Of a stretch of 64,000 bases of DNA, positions 37,060 through 45,446 are shown piece by piece. The DNA comes from Streptomyces flavofungini (GTDB lineage: Bacteria; Actinomycetota; Actinomycetes; Streptomycetales; Streptomycetaceae), in the NCBI RefSeq assembly GCF_030388665.1, contig NZ_CP128846.1:1984001-2048000 (forward strand), written 5' to 3'. The position numbers and the translations under genes are program-made. The notes under the pieces are model-generated. The model was given only the letters and a program-made list of their open reading frames with translations, was not told where the DNA came from and ran no database searches. The stretch's first letter is position 1; every line of letters begins with the position of its first letter.

Positions 37060-37950
37060 ATGACGACGAACGAACAGAACACGACGGCGAACGAGCAGAA
37101 CACACAGCACACGCAGGGCTCCGGAGCACCGCTGACGGTCCTCGTCACCGGAGCGACCGGGCGGGTCGGGAGCCGGGTCGCCGAGGCGGCGCGGGCCGCG
37201 GGCCACGAGGTCCGGGCCGCTTCGCGGTCCGGCGCGGTGCGGTTCGACTGGTACGACGCGTCGACGTGGGCGGACGCCCTGCGGGGCACCGACGCCGCGT
37301 TCCTCGCCTACCAGCCCGACGTCGGCGCGCCCGGTGCCGCCGAGGCCGTCGGCGCGTTCGCCCGGCGGGCCGTCGAGCTGGGGGTGCGGCACCTCGTCCT
37401 GCTCTCGGCGCGCGGGGAGGACCAGGCCCACGCCACGGAGGACGCCCTCGCGGTGCCCGGGGCGCGGTGGACCGTCGTGCGGGCCAGCTGGTTCGCGCAG
37501 AACCTCAGCGAGGGGCCGCTGGCCGATGCCATGCGGGAGAGCGGGGAGCTGGCGTTTCCCGGGGGTGAGGTGCTCGAGCCCTTCATCGACGTGCGGGACG
37601 TCGCGGACGTCGTCCTCGCCGTGCTCGCCGCGGGGGCGCGGTACGACGGGCAGGTCCTGGAGGTGAGCGGGGGGCGGCTGCTGTCCTTCCGCGACGCCGT
37701 CGCCGAGGTGTCCGCCGCCGCCGGGCGTGAGTTCTCCTACGTGCCCGTGCCCGCCCGCGCATACGGTGCCGCCCTGCGTGAATTCGGCGTCCCCGACGCG
37801 GAGGTCGCATTCCTCATCGACCTCTTCGAAACCAACCTCGACGGTCGCAACGCCCACATCTCCCCCGGCGTCCGGGAAATCCTCGGCCGCGCCCCGAGGG
37901 AATTCTCCGCCTTCGCCCGGGAAGCCGCGGCTGCGGCTACCTGGAAGTAG
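37060..37950 (+). CDS. NmrA/SDR-type NAD(P)-binding oxidoreductase
   Basis: A 296-aa protein with an N-terminal Rossmann motif VLVTGATGRVGSRVAEAARAAG and the atypical-SDR block LLSARGEDQAHATEDALAVPGARWTVVRASWFAQNL. No Tyr-x3-Lys active site is evident, as in the NmrA group. Such proteins bind NAD(P) and may reduce quinones or sense redox state. ATG 37060 is chosen; a TTG four codons upstream is possible. Divergent from its likely AraC regulator. Confidence 0.88.
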   Translation: MTTNEQNTTANEQNTQHTQGSGAPLTVLVTGATGRVGSRVAEAARAAGHEVRAASRSGAVRFDWYDASTWADALRGTDAAFLAYQPDVGAPGAAEAVGAFARRAVELGVRHLVLLSARGEDQAHATEDALAVPGARWTVVRASWFAQNLSEGPLADAMRESGELAFPGGEVLEPFIDVRDVADVVLAVLAAGARYDGQVLEVSGGRLLSFRDAVAEVSAAAGREFSYVPVPARAYGAALREFGVPDAEVAFLIDLFETNLDGRNAHISPGVREILGRAPREFSAFAREAAAAATWK

Positions 37951-38033
37951 CGACGCCGACCGCGGCCGGGGGTGGGCCGGTCCTGCGGCGATCGGCGCAG
38001 CTGAAGGTGGCGTCGGCCGGGCTCCGGGAGCGG

Positions 38034-39170
38034 CTAGTCCGGGTCGGGGTGGTCCCCGTTGCGCTTGGAGTGGTGGGTGCGCAGGCGGGACGACACGTCG
38101 TCGGGGGGCAGGAAGCGGGACCAGCGCTCGGGGAACTCCGAGGGCATCTCGGGGTCGTCGGGATCATCGGCGGCCCGCGCGGCCGCGGCGCGGGCGATGA
38201 GCTCCGCGGCCTTGGCCTCCCGCGCCCGCTCATTGGCCTCACGCGCGGACGCCGTGGCGACGGACGGCCACACCCGGTCTATGGCGGCGTTGACGGCGGC
38301 CCCGACGAGCACGGCGAAGGCCGAGACCCCGATCCACAGGAGCACGGCGACGGGCGCGGCCAACGACCCGTAGATGGTGGGACCTTCCACCGTGCTCGTC
38401 AGGTAGATCCGCAGCAGGAAGCTGCCGAGCACCCACATGCCGAGGGCGATGAGCGCCCCGGGCATGTCCTCCACCCAGGGCGACCGCACGGGCACGGACA
38501 CGTGGTAGAGGGTGGTGAGGAAGATGATGGACAGGAGGGTGACGACGGGCCAGTAGAGGATCTGGACGACCGTCGCCGATCCGGGCACCAGCTTCACCAC
38601 GGCGTCCGGCCCGGCCACCATCAGCGGCAGCGCGACGGACCCGATGACGAGGGCGACGAGGAAGAGCCCGAAGGCGAGGAGCCGGGTCTTGACGATGCCG
38701 CGGGCGCCGTCGAGTCCGTACATGACGGTGATGGTGTCGATGAAGACGTTGACGGCGCGCGAACCGGACCAGAGGGCGAAGAGGAACCCTATGGAGATGA
38801 CGTCGGGCCGCCCGACCTTCATGACGTCCTCGAGGATCGGCTGCGCGATCTCACGGACCCCCTTGTCGGAGAGGATCGTGCGGGACGCCTCCAGGATGTT
38901 GTTCTCGACGCTGGTGATGGTGTCGGCGCCCGTCCACCGGTCCACGTACGCGAGCAGCCCGATGAGGCTCAGGAGCAGCGGCGGCACGGACAGCAGCGTG
39001 AAGAACGCCGCTTCCGCCGCGAGCCCGAGGACGCGGTACTCGATGCAGGAGTTGACGGTGTCCTTCAGCAGCAGCCAGGCGGTCCTGCGCTTGGAGACGT
39101 TGCGGTAGAGAGCGCGAGCCCGTTTCCAGCGGCCGTGTGGCCGCCCGGGTGTTTCTTTTGCCTGGTGCAC
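38034..39170 (-). CDS. YihY/BrkB family inner-membrane protein
   Basis: A 378-aa protein with about six membrane helices. The YihY/BrkB hallmarks are visible: GLAAEAAFFTLLSVPPLLLSLIG near the N-terminus and WPVVTLLSIIFLTTLYHVSVP with the conserved GALIALGMWVLGSFLLRIYL later. The charged C-terminal tail (AREANERAREAKAAEL) is cytoplasmic. The family's role is uncertain. The GTG start is directly abutted by AAGGAG with no spacer, which is unusual; no other in-frame start lies close downstream. Confidence 0.9.
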   Translation of the reverse strand: MHQAKETPGRPHGRWKRARALYRNVSKRRTAWLLLKDTVNSCIEYRVLGLAAEAAFFTLLSVPPLLLSLIGLLAYVDRWTGADTITSVENNILEASRTILSDKGVREIAQPILEDVMKVGRPDVISIGFLFALWSGSRAVNVFIDTITVMYGLDGARGIVKTRLLAFGLFLVALVIGSVALPLMVAGPDAVVKLVPGSATVVQILYWPVVTLLSIIFLTTLYHVSVPVRSPWVEDMPGALIALGMWVLGSFLLRIYLTSTVEGPTIYGSLAAPVAVLLWIGVSAFAVLVGAAVNAAIDRVWPSVATASAREANERAREAKAAELIARAAAARAADDPDDPEMPSEFPERWSRFLPPDDVSSRLRTHHSKRNGDHPDPD

Positions 39171-39187
39171 CTCCTTACCGTAGCGGC

Positions 39188-40822
39188 ATGGCAGCCACCA
39201 CCCACACAGTGACCAACCAGGCTCCGCCCCTGGTGGGATACGACGTCTTCACGTCCGACCGCGCTCTGGTGGAGGGGGTCGAACGGCATCTCGACCCGTC
39301 GCTCCTGAAGGCGACTCACGAGGAGCTTTCCATGCTCGGCCGCACCGCGGGTTCCGCCCAGGCACAGGAGTGGGGGGTGCTCGCGAATGAGAATCCACCC
39401 GTTCTGCGCACCCATGACCGGTATGGGAACCGTGTCGACGAAGTCGCGTTCCACCCCTCCTGGCACCGGCTGCTCGGCAAGGCGGTCGGCGCGGGCCTGA
39501 CGGCGGCGTGGAACCGCCCCGGCGGGCACGTGCGGCGGGCGGCGGGCTTCCTGGTGTGGACGCAGACGGAGGGCGGGCACGGCTGTCCGGTGTCGATGAC
39601 GCACGCGGCGGTGCCCGCGCTGCGCGCCGACCCGGCGCTCGCCGCCGAGTGGGAGCCGCGGCTGACGTCCATGGTGTACGACGAGGGGCTGCGTCCGGCC
39701 GCGCAGAAGGCGGGCGTGCTCTTCGGGATGGGCATGACGGAGAAGCAGGGCGGAAGTGACGTACGCGCGAACACGACGCGGGCGCGGGCGCTCGCCGAGG
39801 ACGGCGCCTATGAACTCGTCGGGCACAAGTGGTTCTGTTCCGCGCCGATGTCGGACGGTTTTCTCGTGCTCGCGCAGGCGACCGAGGGACTCACTTGTTT
39901 TCTGGTGCCACGGGTCCTCGACGACGGTTCCCGGAACGTATTCAACATTCAGCGCCTGAAGGACAAACTCGGAAACAAGTCGAACGCCTCCAGCGAGGTC
40001 GAATTCGACGGGACCTGGGCACGCCGGGTCGGGGACGAGGGGCGCGGGGTGCGCACCATCATCGAGATGGTGGCGGCGACCCGGCTCGACTGTGTCATCG
40101 GCTCGGCGGCGCTGATGCGCCAGGCGGTGGCGCAGGCCGTGCACCACGCCACGTACCGGGAGGCGTTCGGCGGCAAGCTCGTCGACAAGCCGCTGATGCG
40201 CAACGTCCTCGCCGATCTGGCCGTGGAGTCGGAGGCGGCGACGACGCTGGCGCTGCGGCTCGCGGCCGCGTACGACGACGGGAGCGAGCAGGAGCGGGCG
40301 TTCCTGCGGCTCGCGGTGCCGGCCGCGAAGTACTGGGTGACGAAGCGGTGCACACCGCTCGCGGGCGAGGCTCTGGAGTGCCTGGGCGGCAACGGGTACG
40401 TCGAGGAGTCGGGGATGCCGCGGCTCCTGCGGGAGGCGCCGCTGAACTCGATCTGGGAGGGCTCGGGCAACGTCCAGGCCCTTGACGTGCTGCGGGCGCT
40501 GCAGCGGGAGCCGCAGGCGCTCGCCGCGTTCCTGGAGGAGGTGGGCGCGGCACGCGGGGCCGATCACCGTCTGGACGCCGCGATCAAGGACCTGCTGACC
40601 GAGCTCGCGGACCTGAACGGCGTCGAGGCGCGGGCACGGCGGCTGGTGGAGCGGATGGCCCTGGTGCTCCAGGGCTCGCTGCTCGTGCGGTACGCCCCGG
40701 CGGAGGTCGCCGACGTGTTCTGCGCGTCCCGGCTCGGCGGGGACTGGGGCGCGGCGTTCGGCACGCTGCCGCACAGCCTGAACCTGGGGGCCGTGGTGGA
40801 GCGGGCGGCCGTGGGGATCTGA
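39188..40822 (+). CDS. aidB: Acyl-CoA dehydrogenase family protein, AidB-like
   Basis: A 544-aa protein, close to the length of E. coli AidB. LFGMGMTEKQGGSDVRANTT, GHKWFCSAPMSDGFLVLA and ECLGGNGYVEESGMPRLLREAPLNSIWEGSGNV are the AidB-type blocks for FAD binding and the C-terminal dehydrogenase domain. AidB is an alkylation-response flavoprotein with weak isovaleryl-CoA dehydrogenase activity that binds DNA. ATG 39188 is 17 bases from the divergent brkB-like start, without a ribosome site, so a leaderless mRNA is likely. The Ada-type gene is 14 kb away. Confidence 0.9.
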   Translation: MAATTHTVTNQAPPLVGYDVFTSDRALVEGVERHLDPSLLKATHEELSMLGRTAGSAQAQEWGVLANENPPVLRTHDRYGNRVDEVAFHPSWHRLLGKAVGAGLTAAWNRPGGHVRRAAGFLVWTQTEGGHGCPVSMTHAAVPALRADPALAAEWEPRLTSMVYDEGLRPAAQKAGVLFGMGMTEKQGGSDVRANTTRARALAEDGAYELVGHKWFCSAPMSDGFLVLAQATEGLTCFLVPRVLDDGSRNVFNIQRLKDKLGNKSNASSEVEFDGTWARRVGDEGRGVRTIIEMVAATRLDCVIGSAALMRQAVAQAVHHATYREAFGGKLVDKPLMRNVLADLAVESEAATTLALRLAAAYDDGSEQERAFLRLAVPAAKYWVTKRCTPLAGEALECLGGNGYVEESGMPRLLREAPLNSIWEGSGNVQALDVLRALQREPQALAAFLEEVGAARGADHRLDAAIKDLLTELADLNGVEARARRLVERMALVLQGSLLVRYAPAEVADVFCASRLGGDWGAAFGTLPHSLNLGAVVERAAVGI

Positions 40823-40926
40823 GGGGGCGCGTGGCCCTGAGAGGGGGGCGCGTGGCTTCGGGAGTGCGTGCGTCGCGGAGCGTGCGCGCGGCCCCGAGCG
40901 GGGCGCGCGCCCGACGGGCACTGTCA

Positions 40927-40962
40927 CGGGGGTGGTGCTGCGCCGACACGGCACCACCCCCG
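40927..40962 (+). terminator. Terminator downstream of aidB
   Basis: CGGGGGTGGTGC (40927-40938) pairs perfectly with 40951-40962, a 12-bp stem with a 12-base loop, about 105 bases past the aidB stop. No T-run follows. Confidence 0.7.
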
Positions 40963-41037
40963 GTCTTCAGGCCCCGTCGGGACGGGCGCCGCACGGGGCG
41001 GCGCACGGCCAAGTTTCAAACACCGCACGACTGTTCG

Positions 41038-41065
41038 CCAGAGTTGCAGAGGGTTGCAACTCTGG
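41038..41065. promoter_or_regulatory. Strong 11+11 dyad upstream of the GAF regulator
   Basis: CCAGAGTTGCA (41038-41048) and TGCAACTCTGG (41055-41065) are perfect complements separated by six bases. The dyad is 134 bases before the ATG of the regulator gene. It has the size of an operator and contains GTTGCA/TGCAAC half-sites. Autoregulation is a guess. Confidence 0.55.
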
Positions 41066-41198
41066 ACGGTGTGCGCGGCCCGGGATCGTACGACCTGGGT
41101 GAAGCATGTCCCTCGGCAGGCCGGGAAGGGCACGATGGATGCCGTGCCCCCCTCTGCCGGCCTCTGTCGGCGGGCTCGGGGAGCGGGAGGAACCAGTG

Positions 41199-42500
41199 AT
41201 GAACACGCACGCGACGTTCGACCTAGAACAGCTGACGGCCGCCAAGACCGCGCAGGCCGCACAGCTCCTCCGGGAGGTGCGCGACGCCAGGATCGCCGGA
41301 GTGCGGCCCCGGATCGGGCCCCGGCCGGAGATAGGGGCATCCTGGGACCGGATGCTGGCGAGCGGTGTCGACCCCGAACACGACGTCCGCTCGGGCGTGT
41401 TGAGCACGGACGAGGTGGAGCGGCGGCGGCAGGCCTCGCCGCTCCGGCACGTGCTTCCGGTGCTGCGCGAGGGGCTGCTCTCGGTCGCGGACGTCGCGCA
41501 GCACATCATGGTCGTCGCGGACGCCGAGGGGCGGCTGCTGTGGCGTGAGGGCAACAGGTCGGTGCTGCGGATGGCCGACGGGCACGGCTTCGAGGTGGGC
41601 GCCGACTGGCGGGAGGGCATCGTCGGCACGAACGGCGTCGGCACGGCGCTGGTGGCCCGGCGTCCCGTGCAGGTCTTCTCCGCCGAGCACTTCGTCCGCA
41701 CGCACCACCGCTGGACCTGCACGGGCGCGCCGATCAGCGACCCGAGGGACGGGCGGCTGCTCGGCGTCGTCGACATCAGCGGGCCGCTCGACACCATGCA
41801 CCCGGCGACGCTCGCCCTGGTCCGCTCGGTCGCCAAGCTCGCCGAGGCACGGTTGCGCGAGGCGCATCTGACGGCGCTGGACCGGCTGCGGTCGGTGGCT
41901 GCGCCGGTGCTCGCCCGGGTGGACGGGCGGGCCGTCGCGGTGGACAGCCACGGCTGGACGGCGGCGGTCACGGGCATGCCGCCGGTGGACCGGCTCACGC
42001 TGCCCAAGTCCCTTGCCGACGGCCGCTCCTGGCTGCCCGCGCTCGGCATGTGCACGGTGGCGCCGCTGCCCGGCGGCTGGCTGCTGCGCCTCGACGACGA
42101 GGAGCGGGACGTGGCCGGTCCGGGGGCCGGGACGCGGGTGGTGGTGGATGTGGCGGCGCCGCACCGGTGGACGGTCACCGTCACCGGCAGTGCGGGCTGC
42201 TGGACCCATGAGCTGTCCCCCCGGCACGCCGAGTTGCTGTTCCTCCTCGCCACGCACCGCTCGGGGCGGTCCGCGGCGGGCCTCGCCACGGACCTGTTCG
42301 GCGACCCGGCCCGCACGGTGACGGTCCGCGCGGAGCTGTCCCGCGTCCGGCGCTATCTGGGCGGCCTGCTCGCCCACCGCCCCTACCGCTTCCAGGAGGA
42401 CACGGACGTCGAGCTCCTGCTGCCCGACGACGTCTCGCGGCTGCTCCCGCACTCGCTCGCACCGGCGGTGCTGCGTGCGCGGGCGGCGGCGGAGCCTTGA
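41199..42500 (+). CDS. GAF-domain transcriptional regulator
   Basis: A 433-aa protein. The first ~270 residues include an AcoR-type GAF sensor (SVADVAQHIMVVADAEGRLLWREGNRSVL, IVGTNGVGTALVARRPVQVFSAEHF, HHRWTCTGAPI). There is no AAA+ sigma-54 domain; the C-terminus (HELSPRHAELLFLLATHRSGRSAAGLATDLFG, VTVRAELSRVRRYLGG) is a winged helix. This pattern is common in actinobacterial regulators of alcohol or aldehyde metabolism. ATG 41199 lies eight bases past GGGAGG; a GTG one codon earlier is also possible. The upstream dyad may be its operator. Confidence 0.85.
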   Translation: MNTHATFDLEQLTAAKTAQAAQLLREVRDARIAGVRPRIGPRPEIGASWDRMLASGVDPEHDVRSGVLSTDEVERRRQASPLRHVLPVLREGLLSVADVAQHIMVVADAEGRLLWREGNRSVLRMADGHGFEVGADWREGIVGTNGVGTALVARRPVQVFSAEHFVRTHHRWTCTGAPISDPRDGRLLGVVDISGPLDTMHPATLALVRSVAKLAEARLREAHLTALDRLRSVAAPVLARVDGRAVAVDSHGWTAAVTGMPPVDRLTLPKSLADGRSWLPALGMCTVAPLPGGWLLRLDDEERDVAGPGAGTRVVVDVAAPHRWTVTVTGSAGCWTHELSPRHAELLFLLATHRSGRSAAGLATDLFGDPARTVTVRAELSRVRRYLGGLLAHRPYRFQEDTDVELLLPDDVSRLLPHSLAPAVLRARAAAEP

Positions 42501-42580
42501 CGGGGGCGGGGCCCCGCTGGGCCTGCTTACACGAGTCATGCCGTCCGCGCGTACGCCTCGCACCCGCCGTCGGATCCGCT

Positions 42581-42675
42581 CTGGCCCGCCGGGTCCGCCC
42601 TGGGCCCCTCCGATCCCCCTGGCCCGCCGGACCCGCCTTGGCCCGCCGGATCCGCCTTGGCCCGTCGACGCCGCC
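42581..42675. repeat. Five tandem degenerate 19-bp repeats
   Basis: Five consecutive 19-base units of the type CTGGCCCGCCGGACCCGCC occupy 42581-42599, 42600-42618, 42619-42637, 42638-42656 and 42657-42675. The second is the most divergent. They lie between the GAF regulator and the GNAT gene, ending 18 bases before the latter's ATG. No ORF with its own ribosome site uses them. Confidence 0.75.
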
Positions 42676-42693
42676 CATGATTGCCTGACCGGC

Positions 42694-43260
42694 ATGAACA
42701 TCCCCGTCACCACCTGGTCCCTCGAACAGACCGACCGCGCCGATCTGCTCCCGGCCGCCGCCCCGGACGGCGACGTACGGATCGTGCGGGCCGAGGTGCC
42801 CTCGCCCGAGTTCAGCCGCTTCCTCTACTCCGCCGTCGGGGGCGACATCAACTGGGTGGACCGGCTCTCCCTCAGCTACGCGCAGTGGCAGGAGCATCTG
42901 GACCGGCCGGGCGTGGAGACGTGGGTGGCGTACGACAGGGGTACCCCGGCCGGGTACGTGGAGCTGGATCCGCAGGACGACGGTGTCGTCGAGATCGTCT
43001 ACTTCGGCCTGATCCCCGCGTTCCGGGGGCGGCGGATCGGCGGGCACCTCCTCGCGTACGGGGCGGCCCGCGCGTGGGACCTCGCGGAGCGGTGGCCCGG
43101 GCGGGCGCCCACGAAGCGGGTGTGGCTGCACACGTGCAGCCTCGACGGGGAGCACGCGATGGAGAACTACCTGCGGCGCGGCTTCAAGCTCTTCCACACG
43201 GAGGTCGCGGAACAGCCCCAGCAGGCCACCCCCGGCCCCTGGCCCGGGTCGCACGGCTGA
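42694..43260 (+). CDS. GNAT family N-acetyltransferase
   Basis: A 188-aa protein. The acetyl-CoA-binding region reads VEIVYFGLIPAFRGRRIGGHLLAYGAARAWD, with the Q/R-x-x-G-x-G/A-like loop (RGRRIGG), preceded by strand PAGYVELDPQDDGVVEI. Such enzymes acetylate amines of unknown substrates. ATG 42694 is chosen; no strong ribosome site is visible because tandem repeats occupy the upstream region. The hairpin at 43285-43306 follows its stop. Confidence 0.85.
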   Translation: MNIPVTTWSLEQTDRADLLPAAAPDGDVRIVRAEVPSPEFSRFLYSAVGGDINWVDRLSLSYAQWQEHLDRPGVETWVAYDRGTPAGYVELDPQDDGVVEIVYFGLIPAFRGRRIGGHLLAYGAARAWDLAERWPGRAPTKRVWLHTCSLDGEHAMENYLRRGFKLFHTEVAEQPQQATPGPWPGSHG

Positions 43261-43284
43261 CGTCCGCCGCGTCACAGTCGCCCT

Positions 43285-43306
43285 CGATCGGGGGCGCCCC
43301 CGATCG
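43285..43306 (+). terminator. 22-bp perfect palindrome after the GNAT gene
   Basis: CGATCGGGGG at 43285-43294 and its complement at 43297-43306 flank CG. As RNA it gives a stem of about nine pairs, beginning 25 bases past the GNAT stop. A second hairpin, CGGACGGG (43376-43383) with CCCGTCCG (43392-43399), follows. Together they may insulate the sulfur operon promoter. Confidence 0.6.
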
Positions 43307-43470
43307 CGCTCCGCGCCTCGCCCTCAGGCTCCGGACGAATATCCCCGGCGCACCGGCCCGGCAGCCAAGAGCGCACGGACGGGAGAATCAGCCCGTCCGG
43401 CGCTCGCGGACGAGGCGCGGAGCGCCGAAAGGCGGGGGAACGGGGGTCCACCTCCCCTAGTCAGTCCAGG

Positions 43471-43500
43471 ATACGGGACGCATACGTCCAGTATACGGAC
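43471..43500 (+). promoter_or_regulatory. Three ATACG repeats at 11-bp phasing upstream of the sulfur operon
   Basis: ATACGG at 43471, ATACGT at 43482 and ATACGG at 43493 are spaced exactly 11 bases. Within them GGACG (43476-43480) pairs with CGTCC (43485-43489). One helical turn between copies suggests protein binding on one DNA face. TATACG (43492-43497) could double as a -10 box, but no good -35 lies upstream, which would fit an activator-dependent promoter. Inference. Confidence 0.5.
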
Positions 43501-43510
43501 AGAGGTGGAC

Positions 43511-43526
43511 TGCGCCGAAAGGCGCA
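43511..43526 (+). other. GAAA-tetraloop hairpin before the leader peptide
   Basis: TGCGCC-GAAA-GGCGCA forms a six-pair stem with a GNRA-type loop, 16 bases before the leader-peptide ATG. The same GCGCCGAAAGGCG core occurs at 43422-43434. It may be part of the 5' leader structure. Confidence 0.45.
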
Positions 43527-43541
43527 TGCCACGCTTCCGTC

Positions 43542-43625
43542 ATGTCTCGAGCTGGAACCGCCTTGGTGAGTCGACGTCACGTCGACCTCGGCCGCATGTC
43601 CAGCGCCATGTGTCCGGCGAGCTGA
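43542..43625 (+). CDS. Cysteine-type leader peptide of the sulfite reductase operon
   Basis: A 27-residue peptide beginning MSRAGTALVSRRHVDLGRM and ending SSAMCPAS. The RRHVDLGRMSSAMC core is the recognised actinobacterial putative leader peptide placed before sulfur-assimilation genes. The single Cys codon near the end suggests ribosome stalling at low cysteinyl-tRNA and thus control of the downstream genes. It lies 114 bases before the sulfite reductase ATG. A GTG at the ninth codon could be an alternative start. Confidence 0.85.
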   Translation: MSRAGTALVSRRHVDLGRMSSAMCPAS

Positions 43626-43739
43626 GAACCCAGCACCGCCGCATTCCCTCTGTCTGACCCCTCCCCGCGCACCGCCGCGCCTTCTGCGCGAGTGTGCAGG
43701 TCAGAGCCGCTCTCAGCCTGCTGTGAAGGACATACACCC

Positions 43740-45446
43740 ATGGCCGCCAACCCTGAAGACACCGCGACCGCCGCCCCCCGCGCGCCCCGGCGCAAGGCGA
43801 GCCGCCACCGTGGCGAAGGCCAGTGGGCTGTCGGTCACTTCACTCCGCTCAACGGAAACGAGCAGTTCAAGAAGGACGACGACGGTCTCAATGTGCGGAC
43901 ACGCATTGAGACGATCTACTCGAAGCGCGGCTTCGACTCCATCGACCCGAACGACCTGCGCGGCCGGATGCGCTGGTGGGGGCTCTACACCCAGCGCAAG
44001 CCCGGGATCAACGGCGGCAAGACCGCGATCCTGGAGCCGGAGGAGCTGGACGACGAGTACTTCATGCTCCGGGTGCGGATCGACGGCGGCCGCCTCACCA
44101 CCGACCAGCTGCGCGTGATCGGCGAGATCTCGCAGGAGTTCGCACGCGGCACGGCCGACATCACCGACCGGCAGAACATCCAGTACCACTGGATCCGCAT
44201 CGAGGACATGCCGGAGATCTGGCGCCGCCTGGAGGCCGTGGGCCTGTCCACGACCGAGGCCTGCGGCGACACTCCGCGCGTCATCCTCGGCTCGCCCGTC
44301 GCGGGCATCGCCGAGGACGAGATCATCGACGGCACGCCCGCCGTCGACGAGATCCAGCGCCGCATCGTCGGCAACCCGGCCTTCTCGAACCTGCCCCGCA
44401 AGTTCAAGTCCGCGATCTCCGGCTCGCCGCTCCTGGACGTGGCGCACGAGATCAACGACATCGCGTTCGTCGGCGTCGTCCACCCCGACCTGGGCCCCGG
44501 CTTCGACCTGTGGGTCGGCGGCGGCCTCTCCACCAACCCCAAGATCGGCCAGCGGCTCGGCGCGTGGGTGCCCCTGGAGGACGTGCCGGACGTCTACGAG
44601 GGCGTCATCTCGATCTTCCGCGACTACGGCTACCGGCGCCTGCGCACCCGGGCCCGGCTGAAGTTCCTCGTCGCCGACTGGGGTGTGGCGAAGTTCCGCC
44701 AGGTCCTCGAGGACGAGTACCTGCTGCGCAAGCTGGCCGACGGCCCCGCCCCCGCCCAGCCGGTGCGGCGCTGGCGCGACCACGTCGGCGTGCACCGGCA
44801 GCGGGACGGCAGGTTCTACGTCGGCTTCGCCCCGCGCGTCGGCCGCGTCGACGGCACCGTACTGACGAAGATCGCCGACCTGGCCGCCGCGCACGGCTCG
44901 GGCCGTCTGCGCACCACCGTCGAGCAGAAGATGATCGTGCTCGATGTGGCCGAGGAGCAGGTCGAGTCGCTGGTCGAGGGCCTGGAGGCGCTGGACCTCA
45001 CGGTGCGCCCGTCGTCGTTCCGACGCGGCACGATGGCCTGCACCGGCATCGAGTTCTGCAAGCTCGCGATCGTCGAGACCAAGGCGCGCGGCGCCTCGCT
45101 CATCGACGAACTGGAGCGCCGCATCCCGGACTTCGACGTGCCCATCACCATCAACATCAACGGCTGCCCGAACGCCTGCGCCCGCATCCAGGTCGCCGAC
45201 ATCGGCCTCAAGGGCCAGCTCGTCCTGGACGACGACGGCAACCAGGTCGAGGGCTTCCAGGTGCACCTGGGCGGCGCGCTCGGCCTGGAGGCCGGGTTCG
45301 GCCGCAAGGTGCGCGGCCTGAAGGTCACGTCGGCCGAGCTGCCGGACTACGTGGAGCGCGTCCTCAAGCGGTTCCAGGCCGAGCGCGAGGACGGCGAGCG
45401 GTTCGCGACCTGGGCGGCCCGCGCCTCCGAGGAGGCGCTGTCGTGA
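43740..45446 (+). CDS. sir: Assimilatory sulfite reductase (ferredoxin-dependent, siroheme)
   Basis: A 568-aa nitrite/sulfite reductase. Siroheme-4Fe4S ligands are visible as MACTGIEFCKLAIVETK (about residues 436-452) and NGCPNACARIQ (about 475-485), giving the C-x5-C ... C-x3-C pattern; TADITDRQNIQYHWI is the first half-domain motif. It reduces sulfite to sulfide with six electrons. ATG 43740 has GAAGGA upstream. The stop overlaps the next gene's GTG by four bases. The final operon gene probably supplies siroheme's iron step. Could in principle reduce nitrite, but the context is sulfur. Confidence 0.93.
   Translation: MAANPEDTATAAPRAPRRKASRHRGEGQWAVGHFTPLNGNEQFKKDDDGLNVRTRIETIYSKRGFDSIDPNDLRGRMRWWGLYTQRKPGINGGKTAILEPEELDDEYFMLRVRIDGGRLTTDQLRVIGEISQEFARGTADITDRQNIQYHWIRIEDMPEIWRRLEAVGLSTTEACGDTPRVILGSPVAGIAEDEIIDGTPAVDEIQRRIVGNPAFSNLPRKFKSAISGSPLLDVAHEINDIAFVGVVHPDLGPGFDLWVGGGLSTNPKIGQRLGAWVPLEDVPDVYEGVISIFRDYGYRRLRTRARLKFLVADWGVAKFRQVLEDEYLLRKLADGPAPAQPVRRWRDHVGVHRQRDGRFYVGFAPRVGRVDGTVLTKIADLAAAHGSGRLRTTVEQKMIVLDVAEEQVESLVEGLEALDLTVRPSSFRRGTMACTGIEFCKLAIVETKARGASLIDELERRIPDFDVPITININGCPNACARIQVADIGLKGQLVLDDDGNQVEGFQVHLGGALGLEAGFGRKVRGLKVTSAELPDYVERVLKRFQAEREDGERFATWAARASEEALS

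Larger units (their letters stand above)
40823..41198. other. Intergenic region between aidB and the GAF regulator gene
   Basis: 376 bases without a gene. The first half holds a strong terminator (40927-40962) and the second half holds the dyad at 41038-41065. Both are listed separately. I saw no additional open frame with a good ribosome site. Confidence 0.5.

Noticed and set aside
37951..38033. A CGACGCC/GGCGTCG inverted repeat between convergent NmrA-like and BrkB genes
   Set aside because: Only seven pairs separated by 51 bases, which is weak for a terminator in DNA of this composition.
42181..43275. A minus-strand frame that translates the 19-bp repeats into Arg/Gly-rich runs
   Set aside because: The GNAT protein on the plus strand explains the region and no motif supports the antisense frame.
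43711..45266. Long antisense frame over sulfite reductase
   Set aside because: Sir motifs on the plus strand are unambiguous.
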